64,000 bases of DNA from positions 5,897,501-5,961,500 of the forward strand of contig NZ_CP127173.1 in NCBI RefSeq assembly GCF_030264295.1. Direction: 5' to 3'. The translations under genes were made by a program, and so were the position numbers. Under the pieces are notes generated by a model, which saw only the letters and a list, made by a program, of their open reading frames with translations, did not search any database and was not told where the DNA came from. How positions within the stretch are numbered: position 1 is the stretch's first letter; every line of letters starts with the position of its first letter. Shown here in pieces: positions 62,175 to 64,000 of the stretch. Source of the stretch: Amycolatopsis nalaikhensis (lineage in GTDB: Bacteria; Actinomycetota; Actinomycetes; Mycobacteriales; Pseudonocardiaceae).

Positions 62175-62251
62175 TGGTCGGGATGACAGGATTCGAACCT
62201 GCGACCCTCCGCTCCCAAAGCGAATGCGCTACCAAGCTGCGCCACATCCCG
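62175..62251 (-). tRNA. tRNA-Pro (anticodon TGG)
   Basis: A full cloverleaf on the minus strand: acceptor stem CGGGATG/CATCCCG, T loop GGTTCGAATCC, anticodon loop TTTGGGA and encoded CCA. The 3' end faces the integrase, so it is the likely attachment site. Confidence 0.96.
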
Positions 62252-62330
62252 TGACACCCCCAGGGGGGTGTGTGATCAGCCTAGCGGGTCACGCTATCCT
62301 GGCCACGCACCCGGGTACCTCCGGGGGCAC

Positions 62331-62404
62331 GCGGGTGTAGCTCAATGGTAGAGCCCTAGTCTTCCAAACTAGCTACGCGGGTTCGATTCCCGTCACCCGC
62401 TCCA
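62331..62404 (+). tRNA. tRNA-Gly (anticodon TCC)
   Basis: A full cloverleaf: acceptor stem GCGGGTG/CACCCGC, anticodon loop CTTCCAA, T loop GGTTCGATTCC and encoded CCA. It overlaps the end of the hybrid kinase reading frame on the opposite strand. Confidence 0.96.
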
Positions 62405-64000
62405 GCAGCGGAGCCGACGTCGCGCGCCGACGCGGCGTCGGCCTCCAGCTTGGCCGCTATCACGTCCAGCAGCTTGTCCGTGTCGACCGGCTTCGTGATG
62501 TACTCGTCCGCTCCGCTCGCCAACGTCCTCGCCCGGTCCTCCGGCGTTGCCTTCGCCGTGACCGCGATCACCGGCAGGTCGGCGTTGGTCGCCTCGGCGC
62601 GGATCGCCGCGATCGTCGCGTTGCCGTCCAGCTCCGGCATCATCACGTCCATCAGCACCAACGCCGTGTCCTCGTGGCGTTCCAAGGCCCGGATTCCGTC
62701 CACGCCCGTCTCCGCGTAGACCACCTCCAGGCCCGCCTGCTCCAGGACCGCCGCCAGGGCGAACACGTTGCGGAGGTCGTCGTCGACGATCAGGACCTTC
62801 TCGCCGTGGAAACGCTTCGGGGCGATGTCCGGCGCCGCCACCAGGACCGTGCTCGGCAATGCCGGGACCTTCGGGGACGCCGGGGCCGTGACCGCCGGGT
62901 CCACGAGGTTGGCCGCCGCCACCGGGAGGTACAGCGTGAACGTCGAGCCGACGCCCGGCTCGCTCACCACTCGCAGCTCGCCGCCCAGCAGTTCCGTCAG
63001 CTGCTGGCTGATGTTCAGCCCCAGGCCCGTTCCGCCGTACTTGCGGCTCGTCGTGCCGTCCGCCTGGCGGAACGCCTCGAAGATCACCGCCAGCTTCTCC
63101 TCCGGAATCCCTATCCCGGTGTCCTCGACCGCGAAAGCGATGATCCCCGGTGCGTTGCGCAGCGACTCCTGCTCCACCTCCGCCGGGTCCGCCGCCCGGA
63201 TGTGCAGGCGGACGCTGCCCTCGTCGGTGAACTTCGCCGCGTTCGAAAGCAGGTTGCGCAGGATCTGCTGCAGCCGGTGCTCGTCGGTGTGGACGCTGCC
63301 CGGCACCGGCGGGTCGATGTGGACGGCGAACTCGAGGCCCTTGTCCGCGGTCAGCGGACGGCACAGCGACTCGACGTAGTCCACCAGCTCGGGCAGCGTG
63401 ATGTCGGACATCTGCATGTCCAGCCGGCCCGCTTCGACCTTCGCCAGGTCGAGGATGTCGTTGATCAGCTGCTGCAGGTCCGACCCGGCCGCGTAGATCG
63501 TCTTCGCGAACTGGATCTGCTTCTCCGTCAGGTTCCCTTCCGGGTTCTCCGACAGCAGCTTCGCCAGGATCAACGCGCTGTTCAACGGCGTCCGCAGCTC
63601 GTGCGACATGTTCGCCATGAACTCCGTCTTGTACTGCGACGCCACCGTCAGCTGCCCGGCGCGCTCTTCCAGTTCCTGGCGGGCCTGCTCGATCTCGCTG
63701 TTCTTGACCTCGATGTCGCGGTTCTGCTGGGCCAGCAGCGCCGCCTTCTCGGCCAGCTCGGTGTTGGACCGCCGCAACTCGCCCTGCTGGGCCTGCAACT
63801 GCTCGGACCGCGCCCGCAGCTCCTGCGCCAGGCGCTGCGACTCCGTCAGCAGTGCTTCGGTCCGCGAGTTCGACAGGATCGTGTTCACGTTGACGCCGAT
63901 CGTGTGCCGCAGCTGCTCGAGCAGGTCCTGGTGGACCGTGCTGAACTCGTTGACCGAGGCCAGTTCCAGCACGCCGAGCACGTCGCCCTGGAACAGCACC
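62356..64000 (-). CDS. Hybrid sensor histidine kinase, 3' part (runs off the window)
   Basis: 548 residues are visible and the frame is open at the right edge. The order is: end of a GAF-like domain, a long Gln/Glu/Arg-rich coiled coil, HisKA with phospho-acceptor His in MANMSHELRTPLNSA, HATPase with N, G1 and G2 boxes (NLLSNAAKFT, VEDTGIGI, GGTGLGLNI), and a C-terminal receiver with Asp in LVLMDVMMPELDG and the conserved Lys in YITKPVD. The last ~15 residues are read from the complement of tRNA-Gly, with the stop at 62356-62358 inside that gene. The receiver itself ends before the overlap. Confidence 0.92.
   Translation of the reverse strand, partial: VLFQGDVLGVLELASVNEFSTVHQDLLEQLRHTIGVNVNTILSNSRTEALLTESQRLAQELRARSEQLQAQQGELRRSNTELAEKAALLAQQNRDIEVKNSEIEQARQELEERAGQLTVASQYKTEFMANMSHELRTPLNSALILAKLLSENPEGNLTEKQIQFAKTIYAAGSDLQQLINDILDLAKVEAGRLDMQMSDITLPELVDYVESLCRPLTADKGLEFAVHIDPPVPGSVHTDEHRLQQILRNLLSNAAKFTDEGSVRLHIRAADPAEVEQESLRNAPGIIAFAVEDTGIGIPEEKLAVIFEAFRQADGTTSRKYGGTGLGLNISQQLTELLGGELRVVSEPGVGSTFTLYLPVAAANLVDPAVTAPASPKVPALPSTVLVAAPDIAPKRFHGEKVLIVDDDLRNVFALAAVLEQAGLEVVYAETGVDGIRALERHEDTALVLMDVMMPELDGNATIAAIRAEATNADLPVIAVTAKATPEDRARTLASGADEYITKPVDTDKLLDVIAAKLEADAASARDVGSAAGAGDGNRTRVASLED

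Noticed and set aside
62254..62271. ACACCCCC-GGGGGTGT hairpin between the two tRNA genes
   Set aside because: It lies immediately upstream of tRNA-Pro, where a terminator has no obvious gene to serve; too short to assign a role.

Overview
The window is GC-rich DNA from a filamentous actinobacterium. A Pseudonocardiaceae member of the Amycolatopsis type is the best guess. This is inferred from codon use, many Sec-secreted hydrolases, a class E sortase, an AftB-like GT-C arabinofuranosyltransferase candidate (typical of arabinogalactan-type walls) and a sugar-lactone oxidase. No rRNA is present. Two tRNA genes lie near the right end.

Layout. 0.1-3 kb: an AraC regulator divergent from a tandem SnoaL protein and a MoaF-like protein, then a Tn3 transposase fragment. 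4-6 kb: an intact response regulator next to a sensor kinase broken by two frameshifts. 6.8-12.2 kb: the most interesting block. A metal-ligand-poor Fe-ADH-like protein is followed by an apparent operon of a processive GT2 polysaccharide synthase, a 55-residue peptide that is little more than a sortase sorting signal (LAVTG, membrane helix, Arg tail), a UDP-GlcNAc 2-epimerase, a class E sortase and a 51-residue membrane peptide. 12.4-14.6 kb: a HAD phosphatase and two LuxR-type regulators. 15.5-16.4 kb: an intact-looking IS5-family element whose precise removal restores a 55-codon ORF. 16.7-22.4 kb: three secreted peptidases. 22.7-27.7 kb: a collapsed alpha-galactosidase, an orphan sensor kinase, an EEP-family phosphodiesterase and an MFS transporter. 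28.2-29.6 kb: an IS5 remnant inside an IS701 remnant. 29.7-44.3 kb: MgtC-like protein, penicillin acylase-family protein, two secreted proteins of unknown function, the GT-C enzyme, a collapsed AMP-ligase, a sugar-lactone oxidase and a GH1 beta-glucosidase. 44.4-49 kb: a graveyard holding a two-repeat CRISPR-like trace, an integrase-type transposase, a second decayed copy of the MFS 3' end, pieces of IS256, ISL3 and IS21 elements, and remnants of the defence genes McrC and AbiTii. 49.2-57.1 kb: an acetate-type transporter, then an oxidative catabolic set (old yellow enzyme, PDR-type reductase, MHS transporter, Rieske oxygenase, HicB-like protein) opposite an unusual regulator made of two fused TetR units. 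57.1-62.3 kb: a probable integrative element next to tRNA-Pro, with a tyrosine integrase, a ubiquitin-like small protein, a NucA/NucB DNase remnant and a CoiA-like nuclease. 62.3-64 kb: tRNA-Gly and the 3' part of a hybrid histidine kinase whose stop codon lies inside the tRNA gene on the other strand.

Many transcription units end in long perfect inverted repeats without a clear U tract. Pseudogenes are numerous, so part of this window looks like a decaying accessory region. Frameshift calls assume the sequence is correct; a draft-quality read could explain some of them. All family assignments come from reading the translated sequence and recalled family features, not from searches.
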